DNA of 50,868 bases. It comes from an uncultured Ignavibacteria bacterium (lineage in GTDB: Bacteria > Bacteroidota > Ignavibacteria > Kapaibacteriales > UBA2268). The notes beneath the pieces were generated by a model that had not been told where the DNA came from, made no database searches, and saw only the letters and a program-made list of their open reading frames with translations. The translations under genes were made by a program, and so were the position numbers. The stretch spans positions 1 to 50,868 of the forward strand of contig CAIOZA010000087.1 in NCBI GenBank assembly GCA_903862655.1, written 5' to 3'. This document shows, piece after piece, positions 1 through 9,448 of the stretch; positions within the stretch are counted from its first letter, which is position 1; each line of letters begins with the position of its first letter.

Positions 1-1066
<1,066 letters not shown>

Positions 1067-1204
1067 GTTTATAATTTTTTTGTGAGTTATATTAATGATT
1101 TTTTACGATTATTCTTCATGACTTAGTGATACTATAATATTACGCTTAAAAAGACTTCCCAACGCAACTCAGAATCGTTCTTAGATTTTTTAATAAAGTT
1201 TATT

Positions 1205-1319
<115 letters not shown>

Positions 1320-1329
1320 TTATTTTTAC

Positions 1330-1368
1330 AAAAACCCTTGATTCAGAAATGAATTAAGGGTTTTTTTG
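1330..1368 (+). terminator. intrinsic terminator of the rRNA operon
   Basis: The arms ACCCTTGATTC and GAATTAAGGGT pair with a single G-U wobble and are followed by a run of T. It lies 10-15 nt after the 5S gene, where an rrn terminator is expected. Confidence 0.85.
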
Positions 1369-1380
1369 TGTTTTGTGTTA

Positions 1381-1625
1381 AATAATTCATACTCTATATA
1401 AATATCATCATTTAGGTATTTATCGTCAAGATTAGTTAAGATTGCTTTAATTTAGTTGAAATTATACTTCATTAATATTTCATCAGCTGAAAGGCAAGAT
1501 GAATAAACTCCACTCAGTTTCAATAAATATGGCTTTTAGAATTGTCGTTTACGTGAAATATAAAGATAAACAATTATTCTGATAGAAATTCGAATGCTTG
1601 GATAGATTTATCTGTGAGTATCTCA
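1381..1625. other. intergenic AT-rich stretch, no clear gene
   Basis: This lies between the rRNA terminator and the next convergent gene. A 27-codon reading frame (1499-1582, ATG preceded by GAAAGG) is the only small ORF with a ribosome-binding-like sequence, and its product resembles nothing I recognise. No strong hairpins or repeats were seen. Confidence 0.5.
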
Positions 1626-2063
1626 TTAGTCAGTTATTTCTGTGAATTCCATATAAATTCGTATCAATTTCCCTTTTCTGCTATAAGTAGTAGAGTCTCC
1701 TGTTTTTGGATTCGAAAGAATAACCATAAAAGTAGAATCATTCATTGTTTTAAAATATGCTCTTGTATAATCTGCTTTCCACTCAGGATATTCTTTATGA
1801 CTTTCAACTTTGTTATTTCCATATTTAATAAAATTAATGCATTTAAGATCACTAAAAACAAGAGAATCTAAAATTCTGAATTCTTTGATGAGAATCGAAT
1901 TTTGAATGGTATAATCAATACTAATTTGAGTGTTATGTTTTTCGATTTTTGGGCTAAAAATATTATTTATTATTTCTTCATCCATCTGGGCAGTTAAAAT
2001 CGAAACACCAAAAAAATAAAAGGGGATTACACCAAAAACAATTAACCCCAATAACTTTTTCAT
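1626..2063 (-). CDS. secreted hypothetical protein
   Basis: I do not recognise the family. The 145-residue product starts with a basic N-terminus and a hydrophobic stretch (about residues 3-25, ending ..SILTAQ), which reads as a signal peptide, so it is probably periplasmic or exported. The remainder is polar with no cysteines, repeats or membrane segments. The ATG at 2063 is preceded by AGGTGA at a short but workable distance, which supports the start. It is transcribed away from umuC, and the two starts are about 95 bp apart. A divergent ORF on the plus strand covers the same DNA but looks like a shadow. Function is unknown. Confidence 0.6.
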   Translation of the reverse strand: MKKLLGLIVFGVIPFYFFGVSILTAQMDEEIINNIFSPKIEKHNTQISIDYTIQNSILIKEFRILDSLVFSDLKCINFIKYGNNKVESHKEYPEWKADYTRAYFKTMNDSTFMVILSNPKTGDSTTYSRKGKLIRIYMEFTEITD

Positions 2064-2158
2064 TCATCACCTGTTTGCTTTGTTCTTCTATTACAATAAT
2101 ACACTTTTCTTGCTTAAATTTGTACTCTTATTTTTGTTGTATGATTTTATTTCAAAAT

Positions 2159-3430
2159 ATGACTGGTCCAATTGCGATAGTAGATTGTAATAATTTTTAT
2201 GCTTCCTGCGAAAGGGTTTTCAATCCCAAGCTTGTTGGAAAGCCAATAGTTGTTCTGTCAAATAATGACGGAATGATTATTGCCCGATCAAATGAAGCAA
2301 AAGCTTTGGGAATTCCTATGGGTGAGCCATTATTTAAGATAGAACATCTTGTACGGCAATACGATGTGAAAGTATTTTCTTCCAATTATACTCTGTACGG
2401 AGATATGTCCCATAGGGTTATGGCAACTCTGGAGCAGTTTTCTCCGGACGTGGAAATATATTCAATAGATGAAGCTTTTGTTAATTTTTCGGGAACCCCA
2501 CCATTAAAACTTACTTCCTATGCTCACGAAATTCGAAATACAGTAAAGAAATGGACTGGAATTCCAGTCTCTATTGGTATTGCAAATACTAAAACTCTTG
2601 CAAAGTTAGCAAATAAATTTTCGAAAAAAGTACCTGAACTTAATGGAGTTCTAAATATATTTGAGGAGAAGCAAGAAATTATTGATTCGTATCTAGAAAA
2701 AACAAACGTTGAAGATATCTGGGGAGTTGGCAGGCAATATACAAAAATGCTCTATGAGAGAGGTTACTATAATGCACTTCAACTTACAAAAGCAGACGAT
2801 AAGTTCATTCGGAGGAAGATGACAGTTATGGGATTGAGGACAGTTATGGAGCTGAGAGGGATTCCTTGTATAAAATATGAGTATTCTCCACCGTCAAAAA
2901 AGGCGATAATCTCTTCACGATCATTTGGAAAATCTGTTACTGAAATCGAACAGGTTAAAGAAGCTGTTGCTTACTTTACAAATATAGCATCTCAAAAGCT
3001 ACGACATCAAAAATCTTCAGCGAACATTTTGAGTGTATTTCTAAGAACAAATCCATTCAAGGAAACAACTCAATATCACAATGGTGTACTTATTCACCTA
3101 CCTGCTCCTACTGATATAACATCAGAAATGATAGAGTATGCCATGAAGGGAGTAGATCAGATATTTAAACAAGGAATTCTTTATTATAAAGTCGGAGTAA
3201 TGCTATCTGGTATTGTCCCAACTGATAGTGTTCAGTTTACACTTTTCGATGGTAAAAACAGGGCAAAAAAAGCGGATATATCTAAGATTGTTGATATGAT
3301 AAATATGGAGCACGGTGCCGGAACAGTTGTCTATGCCAGACAGGGCGTAAAGCGCGACTGGAGAACCAGATCAGAAAAGAAATCTCCAAGATATACAACA
3401 AATTGGGATGAACTTCCAAAAGTGAAATGA
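2159..3430 (+). CDS. umuC: Y-family DNA polymerase, UmuC type
   Basis: This is a translesion polymerase of the UmuC (Pol V catalytic subunit) type. Residues are numbered from the chosen start. The palm begins [15 protein letters not shown] with metal ligand Asp9, and YSIDEAF supplies Asp104 and Glu105. Helix-hairpin-helix and little-finger regions follow, and the C-terminus (from about residue 365) matches the DUF4113 tail of UmuC proteins. The 423 residues equal the usual length (about 422). An upstream in-frame start at 2075 would add 28 residues unlike the family, so I prefer the ATG at 2159. A TAAATTTG box at 2115-2122 fits a Bacteroidota -7 element. No umuD lies beside it, which is unusual for an SOS cassette. 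Confidence 0.93.
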   Translation: MTGPIAIVDCNNFYASCERVFNPKLVGKPIVVLSNNDGMIIARSNEAKALGIPMGEPLFKIEHLVRQYDVKVFSSNYTLYGDMSHRVMATLEQFSPDVEIYSIDEAFVNFSGTPPLKLTSYAHEIRNTVKKWTGIPVSIGIANTKTLAKLANKFSKKVPELNGVLNIFEEKQEIIDSYLEKTNVEDIWGVGRQYTKMLYERGYYNALQLTKADDKFIRRKMTVMGLRTVMELRGIPCIKYEYSPPSKKAIISSRSFGKSVTEIEQVKEAVAYFTNIASQKLRHQKSSANILSVFLRTNPFKETTQYHNGVLIHLPAPTDITSEMIEYAMKGVDQIFKQGILYYKVGVMLSGIVPTDSVQFTLFDGKNRAKKADISKIVDMINMEHGAGTVVYARQGVKRDWRTRSEKKSPRYTTNWDELPKVK

Positions 3431-3510
3431 GTATCTTACTGTTTTAACAAAAATTAATTTATTACATAACAGATTGTTTCTTTTTAAGCTAGACATGACT
3501 TAATATTTAG

Positions 3511-3518
3511 TAATTTTG
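3511..3518 (+). promoter_or_regulatory. possible -7 promoter element
   Basis: TAATTTTG matches the Bacteroidota -7 consensus TAnnTTTG and lies 28 bp before the ATG of the class V PLP enzyme. No good -33 TTG is found at the expected spacing, so this is weak. Confidence 0.3.
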
Positions 3519-3546
3519 TACATGTTAATTAAAAAAATAATGAAAA

Positions 3547-5013
3547 ATGGAAGAATATTTTAGAGGTTATCGTGATGGAATAATTGGTAATGACCAAACT
3601 TTCAATTCACCGTTCGGAAAAAAAAGAATTATTTATGCTGATTGGACTGCCAGCGGCAGAATGTTTAAACCTTTAGAAGAACAATTAATAGAGAAGTTCT
3701 TTCCTTTTGTGGCAAATACTCACACAGAAGCTACAAAAACAGGTAAAACTATGACAATGGCTTATCATCTTGCTCATGATATAATTAAGAAACATGTAAA
3801 TGCAAGCACGACTGATATTATAATTACTCCTGATACTGGTATGACTGGTGCAGTCAATAAGTTCCAGAGAATTTTGGGATTGAAAGTTCCTGAGCAGATG
3901 CAGAAGTTTATTCATTTAGATGAAGTTGACAGACCGATTGTTTTCGTTACTCACATGGAACATCATTCCAATCAGACTTCCTGGCTTGTTACTATGGCTG
4001 ACGTTGTTCATCTTGAACCTGACGCAGATGGACTTGTTAATCTTGAAGACCTAGAGAATAATCTGAAACATTTTGCTAATAGAAAGACTATAATTGGAGC
4101 ATTTACTGCATGTTCGAATGTAACAGGAATACAAACAAATTATCACGACATGGCAAAATTAATGCATGAGTATGGTGGTTATTGCTTTGTTGATTTTGCT
4201 GCTTCCGCGCCTTATATTGATATTAATATGCACCCTGAAGATAAATTGAAGAAGATTGATGCAATTTTCTTTTCACCGCACAAATTTTTGGGAGGTCCTG
4301 GTTCATCGGGGGTACTGATATTTGACTCGAAATTATATCACAATAAAATTCCTGACAATACAGGCGGTGGCACGGTCAAATGGACTAATCCCTGGGGACA
4401 ACACAGTTTCATAGAAGATATTGAAGCCCGTGAAGATGGTGGAACTCCTGGATTCCTTCAGACGATAAGAGCTGCCTTAGCTATTAAACTGAAGGACGAA
4501 ATGGGAGTTGAGAATATGTTGAAAAGGGAGAGGGAGATCGTTAAAATTGCTTTTGAAGAAATGAGGAAAATCCCTAACCTGCATATTTTAGCTGATAACA
4601 TTGAGCATAGGCTAGCAATTATGTCTTTTTATGTTAATAATATTCATTATAATTTAATTGTAAAATTACTAAATGACATATTCGGAATACAGACAAGAGG
4701 CGGTTGCTCATGTGCTGGAACATATGGACACTATCTTCTACATGTCAATATTGCTACTTCGAATAAAATAACATCAGAGATCGAGAGCGGTTGTCTGTTT
4801 GATAAGCCCGGATGGGTGCGGGCTTCTTTCCATCCTACAACAACAGATGAGGAAGTTTATTACGTCTGTGATTCAATCAAATACGTAGTGGAGAATATTG
4901 AAGAACTGGAAAAGGAATATACTCATGATCCATTGACAAATGAGTTTAATCACAGAAGTTTTGTTGACGGCGATGAAGAGAAGATAAAAAATTGGTTTGA
5001 GATAAAGAAATAA
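3547..5013 (+). CDS. class V PLP-dependent aminotransferase, cysteine desulfurase-like
   Basis: This is a fold-type I PLP enzyme of aminotransferase class V, the group containing SufS/IscS cysteine desulfurases. FFSPHKFLGGPGSSG carries the Schiff-base lysine (Lys246), HMEHHSNQTSW resembles the conserved EHHSN..W substrate/PLP region, and RGGCSCAGTYG carries the candidate persulfide cysteine (Cys387 or Cys389). At 488 residues it is about 80 longer than SufS, with an N-terminal lead and a C-terminal helical extension. Desulfurase chemistry is inferred; it could act on another beta-substituted amino acid. No scaffold gene (sufU, iscU) is adjacent. arsR begins 91 bp downstream on the same strand, but a palindrome between them suggests separate control. 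Confidence 0.85.
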   Translation: MEEYFRGYRDGIIGNDQTFNSPFGKKRIIYADWTASGRMFKPLEEQLIEKFFPFVANTHTEATKTGKTMTMAYHLAHDIIKKHVNASTTDIIITPDTGMTGAVNKFQRILGLKVPEQMQKFIHLDEVDRPIVFVTHMEHHSNQTSWLVTMADVVHLEPDADGLVNLEDLENNLKHFANRKTIIGAFTACSNVTGIQTNYHDMAKLMHEYGGYCFVDFAASAPYIDINMHPEDKLKKIDAIFFSPHKFLGGPGSSGVLIFDSKLYHNKIPDNTGGGTVKWTNPWGQHSFIEDIEAREDGGTPGFLQTIRAALAIKLKDEMGVENMLKREREIVKIAFEEMRKIPNLHILADNIEHRLAIMSFYVNNIHYNLIVKLLNDIFGIQTRGGCSCAGTYGHYLLHVNIATSNKITSEIESGCLFDKPGWVRASFHPTTTDEEVYYVCDSIKYVVENIEELEKEYTHDPLTNEFNHRSFVDGDEEKIKNWFEIKK

Positions 5014-5073
5014 AAAATAGATAGGATAAGTTGATTTCTTCTTCCCCAATATTCCCTCCCTCTATTCGTTTCG

Positions 5074-5089
5074 TCATTTAGCTAAATGA
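5074..5089 (+). promoter_or_regulatory. perfect 16-bp palindrome, candidate ArsR operator
   Basis: TCATTTAGCTAAATGA is a perfect inverted repeat ending 15 bp before the arsR start. ArsR/SmtB repressors bind such short dyads over or near their own promoter. The operator role is inferred from position and symmetry only. Confidence 0.5.
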
Positions 5090-5104
5090 ATAAACAAGAA
5101 AAAG

Positions 5105-5452
5105 ATGATGAGAGATAAAACTGAAATATTCAAGGCGATATCGGAGCCGAGCAGAGTAAGAATACTTATGATGCTTCTACAAAAGAAGCTATGTGTCTGC
5201 GAGATCACTCACATTCTCGGGCTTTCGACAGCGACCGCATCCAACCATCTGTCACTGCTCAGGGATAAAGGTTTCATCGAAGACGAGAAGCAGGGAAAGT
5301 GGATTAACTATATGATAGCCGATAGTCCCAAAGATCCGATCGTGAAGCAGATATTATCGCAGATGCCGCTCTGGTTCGGTGATGATGATATTATACAGAA
5401 TGATCTGAAGCAGATCGCAACTGTTGACCGGATGGTTATTTGCTGTAGTTAG
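5105..5452 (+). CDS. arsR: ArsR/SmtB-family metalloregulatory repressor
   Basis: A 115-residue winged-helix repressor. Residues 8-35 form the N-terminal helices with SEPSRVRIL. KKLCVCEI places Cys30 and Cys32 at the As(III)-sensing position of classical ArsR (ELCVCD in E. coli). The recognition helix LSTATASNHLSLLRD follows, then the wing. The C-terminus ends ICCS with an adjacent cysteine pair (113-114) that could add a thiol ligand. Tandem ATG codons at 5105 and 5108 leave the exact start open. A 16-bp palindrome sits just upstream. Downstream, across two dispersed repeats, lie an ArsF-like protein and arsM, which fits an arsenite-responsive regulator. No arsenite efflux pump or arsenate reductase is in the window. 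Confidence 0.88.
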   Translation: MMRDKTEIFKAISEPSRVRILMMLLQKKLCVCEITHILGLSTATASNHLSLLRDKGFIEDEKQGKWINYMIADSPKDPIVKQILSQMPLWFGDDDIIQNDLKQIATVDRMVICCS

Positions 5453-5455
5453 GGC

Positions 5456-5521
5456 TGTCATTCAGAGCGAAGTGTTATGAACGAGAGTAAACACAGATCC
5501 CTCTCTTCGCTCGGGATGACA
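5456..5521 (+). repeat. dispersed palindromic repeat, copy 1
   Basis: It runs from TGTCATTCAGAGCGAAG to TTCGCTCGGGATGACA, so its ends form an imperfect inverted repeat able to fold into one long hairpin. It belongs to the same GTCATTC...GAATGAC class as the copies at 5569 and 7129 but is more diverged. It begins just after the arsR stop and may end that transcript. Confidence 0.75.
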
Positions 5522-5568
5522 AAGTAGAAAGTTTCTTTGAGTTATGTTATTTAATTAATTGGTAAGTG

Positions 5569-5648
5569 TGTCATTCCGAACGCAGTGAGGAATCTCAGCA
5601 CGCATAAATACTGTATTCTCACGGTCGCTTCGCTCCCTCAGAATGACA
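5569..5648 (+). repeat. dispersed palindromic repeat, copy 2
   Basis: An 80-bp element from TGTCATTCCGAACGCAG to CCCTCAGAATGACA. Its reverse complement is nearly identical to the element at 7129-7206, including the central CAGTATTTATGCG core. The two copies bracket the ArsF-like gene and arsM in inverted orientation. Confidence 0.85.
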
Positions 5649-5687
5649 ATGAAATAGAATATATTTATTAACATAGAAACAAAAATT

Positions 5688-6104
5688 ATGAAAAAACTAG
5701 TATTCTCAGCCATCGTGCTTGTGCTAATGATTGCCTCTGTCGTAACTTCAGAAGCAAAAAAGGAAAAGCCTTATGTAACAATCAATGTTATGTATTTCCA
5801 TGGACCTACAAGATGCCAGGAATGTCTGCTGATCGAACAATTCACGCATCAGACCTTAACTTCTAACTATTACAGAGAGCTTCAATCATTGAAAGTAACA
5901 TGGAAGACCGCTGATTTCACATCAGATTCGACAATGGGTTATGAAGAGCACTACAAACTCGAGACTCAAACTCTTGTGATTGCAAGAATTGAGAATGGAA
6001 AAGAAGTAAAATGGATAAAGCTCGAGAAAGTCTGGGACTATCTCAAGGATTATCCAAAATTCGAGAAATATGTAAAAACAGCAATAAAAAAATTAATGAA
6101 ATAA
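5688..6104 (+). CDS. secreted thioredoxin-like CxxC protein, ArsF-like
   Basis: The product has 138 residues. A signal peptide (about residues 1-23, hydrophobic VFSAIVLVLMIASVV) is followed by a small domain with YFHGPTRCQEC, giving a CxxC pair at Cys43 and Cys46, and then alternating strand/helix segments as in a reduced thioredoxin fold. This resembles the family annotated as ArsF in ars operons of Bacteroidota. That name is from memory, and the biochemical role is not securely known to me; a periplasmic thiol-redox or arsenical-handling role is inference. It lies between two inverted repeat copies, 82 bp before arsM on the same strand, so the two are likely co-transcribed. Confidence 0.75.
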   Translation: MKKLVFSAIVLVLMIASVVTSEAKKEKPYVTINVMYFHGPTRCQECLLIEQFTHQTLTSNYYRELQSLKVTWKTADFTSDSTMGYEEHYKLETQTLVIARIENGKEVKWIKLEKVWDYLKDYPKFEKYVKTAIKKLMK

Positions 6105-6186
6105 AACTGATTTTTCTATCTACGTAGATTTGATAAAGCTATGAATACCTGCGCAAAAAAAATCTATTAATATTAAGGAGCAAATC

Positions 6187-6990
6187 ATGCAAACAGACAA
6201 CTCAATCAAAGAAATGGTACGCGACAAATACGCCCAAATCGCACTCGATACAATCGACTGCAAAACCACAGGATGCTGTGGCAGTCACAGTTTACCCGAA
6301 GTTTATAACATAATGAGTGATGATTACACAAAGTTAGACGGATATGTAGAAGAAGCAGATCTCGGTCTTGGATGCGGACTCCCTACGCAATATGCGAAGA
6401 TATCCGAAGGCGACACAGTTCTCGATCTAGGTTCAGGTGCAGGTAACGATGTGTTTATCGCAAGAAGCATTGTCGGAGATTCCGGCAAGGTAATAGGAGT
6501 TGATATGACTCCCGAAATGATCTCCAGAGCCAGAGTAAATGCCGAAAAGTTAGGATATACAAATGTTTCGTTTTTACTTGGTGAAATTGAAGCAATGCCA
6601 GTTGAGCGGAACACAATTGATGTCGTCGTCAGCAACTGTGTACTGAATCTAATTCCAAACAAAAAAGCAGCTTTTTCAGAGATTTTTCGTGTTCTCAAAA
6701 GCGGCGGTCATTTCAGCATTTCCGACATTGTTCTCAAAGGTGAGCTCAATCCTAAACTTCAATCTCCGGCTGAAATGTATGCGGGATGCGTTGCCGGAGC
6801 GATTCAGATGGAGGAATATCTTTCGACAATCACCGGAACAGGTTTTGTAAATCTCAGATTGGACAAACAGAAGAAGATAGATATACCGGATTCGATTTTG
6901 AGTCAGTATCTTGATCAGCAAGAATTATCCGAATATAGAAATTCAGATTTCGAGATAATCAGCATAACTGTTTATGCCGAGAAGCCGTAG
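6187..6990 (+). CDS. arsM: arsenite S-adenosylmethionine methyltransferase
   Basis: ArsM methylates As(III) using SAM, giving methylated and volatile arsenicals, in the cytoplasm. The 267-residue product has the SAM-binding motif VLDLGSGAGND (residues 78-88), acidic motif II GVDMTPEMI (104-112), and the three conserved cysteines at the expected places: Cys63 in LGLGCGLPT, Cys151 in VVSNCVLNL and Cys201 in YAGCVAGA. An extra CC pair (30-31) sits in the N-terminus. A strong AAGGAG precedes the ATG by 7 nt. A TAGATTTG box at 6125-6132 may be a -7 element. It completes the local arsR/ArsF-like/arsM group and is followed by an inverted repeat copy. Confidence 0.95.
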   Translation: MQTDNSIKEMVRDKYAQIALDTIDCKTTGCCGSHSLPEVYNIMSDDYTKLDGYVEEADLGLGCGLPTQYAKISEGDTVLDLGSGAGNDVFIARSIVGDSGKVIGVDMTPEMISRARVNAEKLGYTNVSFLLGEIEAMPVERNTIDVVVSNCVLNLIPNKKAAFSEIFRVLKSGGHFSISDIVLKGELNPKLQSPAEMYAGCVAGAIQMEEYLSTITGTGFVNLRLDKQKKIDIPDSILSQYLDQQELSEYRNSDFEIISITVYAEKP

Positions 6991-7128
6991 AAGTGGTTCA
7001 TTCTTAATTAAGGGAAGAATCCAGATTGAATAAAAATATCGAATATCGAACACTGAACACAGAATGATGAAGGGAATGGCAGGCAGGCTGGCATTCCTGC
7101 GCATGAGACTGTGTGAAAACTACGATTT

Positions 7129-7206
7129 TGTCATTCTGAGGGAGCGTAGCGACCGTGAGAATCCAGTATTTATGCGGACTAGATTTCTCACTGTGTTCGG
7201 AATGAC
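7129..7206 (-). repeat. dispersed palindromic repeat, copy 3 (inverted relative to copy 2)
   Basis: It runs from TGTCATTCTGAGGGAGCG to GTGTTCGGAATGACC and is the near-exact reverse complement of 5569-5648, with the same internal core. A plus-strand reading frame at 7064-7267 runs through it but shows no coding character. Confidence 0.85.
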
Positions 7207-7256
7207 CTCTACATCAGACTTTTCACACTGTCTCCAATGCTGGTATCTATTACTTT

Positions 7257-7387
7257 TTGTGCCGTAGGCACAGCAGATCGGTAGAAAGATGTAACCCTAC
7301 AAAATCACCTGCCGTCCCGTACGGGACGGAACGAAGAGAAGATGAACTATTTTCTACCGATCTGTTCTCCCTAACGGGAGAGCAGAT
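7257..7387. repeat. composite palindromic element with nested hairpins
   Basis: It contains a small hairpin GTGCCGTAGGCAC, then 13-nt arms AGATCGGTAGAAA (7275-7287) and TTTCTACCGATCT (7351-7363) enclosing the palindrome GTCCCGTACGGGAC (7314-7327), then the hairpin CTCCCTAACGGGAG. It abuts the 3' end of the minus-strand gene at 7389 and could end transcription there. It is probably a second dispersed repeat family, but no other copy is seen in the window. Confidence 0.7.
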
Positions 7388-7388
7388 T

Positions 7389-8039
7389 TCATTTTAATAA
7401 TGTTATCTTTTTCATTAAATAGTTTTGAGGAATTATTATAGACAAATAATATTGTCCGTCAGAACTATTCGAAACATCTATGTAATACGAGGATTGGTCG
7501 ATATCTGATGAATATATTGTTTTACCGTTTAAATCTATGATAGATATTTTCATAACCTCGAAGGAACTTTTTTTGGAAAGTGTGATAATCCCATTTTGGT
7601 TTTGTAAATAAAAATATTCGTCAAGTTTATAAATAGAATTATTATTATAATTATAGGAAGAAGGAAGGAACTCAATTATAATCTTTTTATCCCCAATATT
7701 ATATAACTTTGCAACCTCTTTTCCTGATAAGATTTCTTTAAGAACATAAGTAAAATCCGGTCCAGCATAAGAACCGGAAACCAAATGAGCTGTATAATAT
7801 TGCAATTTATCACTAATACCATAATTATCAATTACAGAATATTGTCTTTGAAAATCACCTCTACACCAAATGTAATAGAAGGAATAATCGTATCTACCAT
7901 CATTATTTTCATCATTAAGAATCATTAAATCAGAGCAAATATTTGATTTTTCTTCTATATATATCACTGTTGGCTTTACAGCATTGAGGATATTTATAGA
8001 TATAATTAGTAATAATAATATTAAAGTTATTCTATTCAT
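7389..8039 (-). CDS. secreted protein with T9SS-like C-terminal domain
   Basis: A 216-residue AT-rich gene. Residues 1-20 are a signal peptide (ITLILLLLIISINILNA). The middle is unrecognised, with CSDLMILNDENNDGRYDY resembling a short Asp-rich calcium-loop-like or VCBS-like stretch. The last 70 or so residues (LQNQNGIITLS...MKISIIDLNGKTIYSS...DGQYYLSI...KKITLLK) follow the pattern of a Por/type IX secretion sorting domain, so surface export is likely. No catalytic motif is visible. It stands alone between two repeat elements and the next minus-strand gene. Only the export signals are well supported; the function is unknown. Confidence 0.7.
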   Translation of the reverse strand: MNRITLILLLLIISINILNAVKPTVIYIEEKSNICSDLMILNDENNDGRYDYSFYYIWCRGDFQRQYSVIDNYGISDKLQYYTAHLVSGSYAGPDFTYVLKEILSGKEVAKLYNIGDKKIIIEFLPSSYNYNNNSIYKLDEYFYLQNQNGIITLSKKSSFEVMKISIIDLNGKTIYSSDIDQSSYYIDVSNSSDGQYYLSIIIPQNYLMKKITLLK

Positions 8040-8162
8040 GATATTTCTTCTGAATTAATTCACACTAATTAATCAGTGTTCATTTATATCTATTCTGTTG
8101 ATAACAAATCTATGATAAATAATCAACTTATCCTATACCAAATACTACTGATTTTTTACTCT

Positions 8163-9311
8163 TTACCTTTTCACAGATGCAATCTGTTTAACTGCATCTA
8201 TGAAAACATGAATCTCTTCTTCTGTTGTGAAGTAGGAGTAAGAAGCTCTTACAGTTCCCCAAGGATAAGCTCCGATGGGTTTAAGTAACAAGGGTGCACA
8301 ATGAAGTCCTGTTCTGACAAGAATGTCAAACGAACTGTCAAGAATATATCCCACTTCTTCAGGAACAATATGATCGATATTAAAGCAGAAATTTGTAAAT
8401 GAATTTTGATTGGATAGGTTGTAGCAGGTCATTCCTTCTATATCTTTCAATTCGGAGTAAATCAAATCGAATAATTTCTTCTTATGGGTGTAAATTTTCT
8501 CCAATCCTGTTTCGAGCACCCAGTTAACACCGGCAAGAAGTGAAATAATTCCAGGGTTGTTTGGTGTGCCGGCTTCATAATGAATTGGAAATCCTTCAGG
8601 CTGAAAAAGATTATCGCTATGAATTCCAGTACCACCAACTTTCAGAGGCTTAATATATAAACCTTCTTTTACAACTAATCCTCCGGTCCCTTGAATCCCA
8701 TAAAGAGATTTATGTCCGGTGAAAGCCATAAAATCCAGATCCCAACCATCAAAATCAATAGGTACATTGCCGGCTGACTGAGAAGCATCAACCAAAATAT
8801 AAGCTCCAAATTCATGTGCAATTATTGCTATTTTCTCTATATCTGCTATTGCACCTGTAACGTTGGAACAATGATTGACGGCAACAAGTTTAGTATTAGT
8901 CCTCATAGCCAATCGGATATTCTCCTGAGCGATATTGGCATGTTCATCACTATCGACTATGGTCAATTCAATTTTTCCTTCAAATTCGAGCCTTTTGAGT
9001 GGACGAATAACCGAATTATGTTCCAGACTTGTCATCACTACATGTCCACCGTCCAGATCAATGCCATTTATTACCATATTCAGAGCCTCAGTACTACCTG
9101 ACCCAAGAACAATCTGCAAAGGATTAGCTACATTAAATAACTTAGATAATGCTTCTCGGCACAATAACACATGATCGCCAATATCAGCCTTGAATCCTGT
9201 TCTTACTCCGTGATGTGATGGAATAGATAGACTATCGTTTACGGCATCGATCACGCATTGCGGTTTAGGAAAACTGGTAGCTCCATTATTAAGATATATC
9301 ATTTTGTCCAA
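8163..9311 (-). CDS. cysteine desulfurase family PLP enzyme
   Basis: An aminotransferase class V enzyme of 382 residues. MIYLNNGATSFPKPQ is the typical N-terminal motif of a cysteine desulfurase subfamily widespread in Firmicutes and Bacteroidota. SLEHNSVIRPL is the His-containing PLP stacking region, FTGHKSLYG carries the Schiff-base Lys201, and RTGLHCAP carries the persulfide Cys338. It would release sulfur from cysteine for Fe-S clusters or thio-modification, or possibly selenium from selenocysteine. No partner gene is adjacent. It is the second class V enzyme within 6 kb but is clearly a different subfamily from the one at 3547. The ATG at 9311 encodes MDKMIYLNN; the internal Met4 is an alternative start. 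Confidence 0.9.
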   Translation of the reverse strand: MDKMIYLNNGATSFPKPQCVIDAVNDSLSIPSHHGVRTGFKADIGDHVLLCREALSKLFNVANPLQIVLGSGSTEALNMVINGIDLDGGHVVMTSLEHNSVIRPLKRLEFEGKIELTIVDSDEHANIAQENIRLAMRTNTKLVAVNHCSNVTGAIADIEKIAIIAHEFGAYILVDASQSAGNVPIDFDGWDLDFMAFTGHKSLYGIQGTGGLVVKEGLYIKPLKVGGTGIHSDNLFQPEGFPIHYEAGTPNNPGIISLLAGVNWVLETGLEKIYTHKKKLFDLIYSELKDIEGMTCYNLSNQNSFTNFCFNIDHIVPEEVGYILDSSFDILVRTGLHCAPLLLKPIGAYPWGTVRASYSYFTTEEEIHVFIDAVKQIASVKR

Positions 9312-9448
9312 ACAATTTTTTTGCCTAAAATTTTTAGTACTGACGAGTGAAAATAATTATTAATAGAAAAAAATTAAAAAACTCTTTTTATTTGACTATT
9401 AAACTTCGTATAATTGTTATTTGAAATATACCTTAATCACATAAGACT

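Noticed and set aside
1499-1582. 27-codon ORF preceded by GAAAGG
   Set aside because: Too short and without recognisable features to call a gene; noted in the intergenic entry.
1614-1871. 85-codon plus-strand ORF
   Set aside because: It is antisense to the secreted protein gene at 1626-2063, which has a signal peptide and a ribosome-binding site, and has no such support itself.
7064-7267. 67-codon plus-strand ORF
   Set aside because: It runs through the inverted repeat copy at 7129-7206 and has no ribosome-binding site or protein-like composition.
5456-7387. Clustered palindromes considered as a CRISPR array
   Set aside because: The units are not regularly spaced, are in mixed orientation and are separated by genes; there are no spacers.
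9395-9419. TTGACT...TATAAT-like promoter before the membrane protein
   Set aside because: The spacing between the two boxes is only 11 bp, too short for a working promoter.
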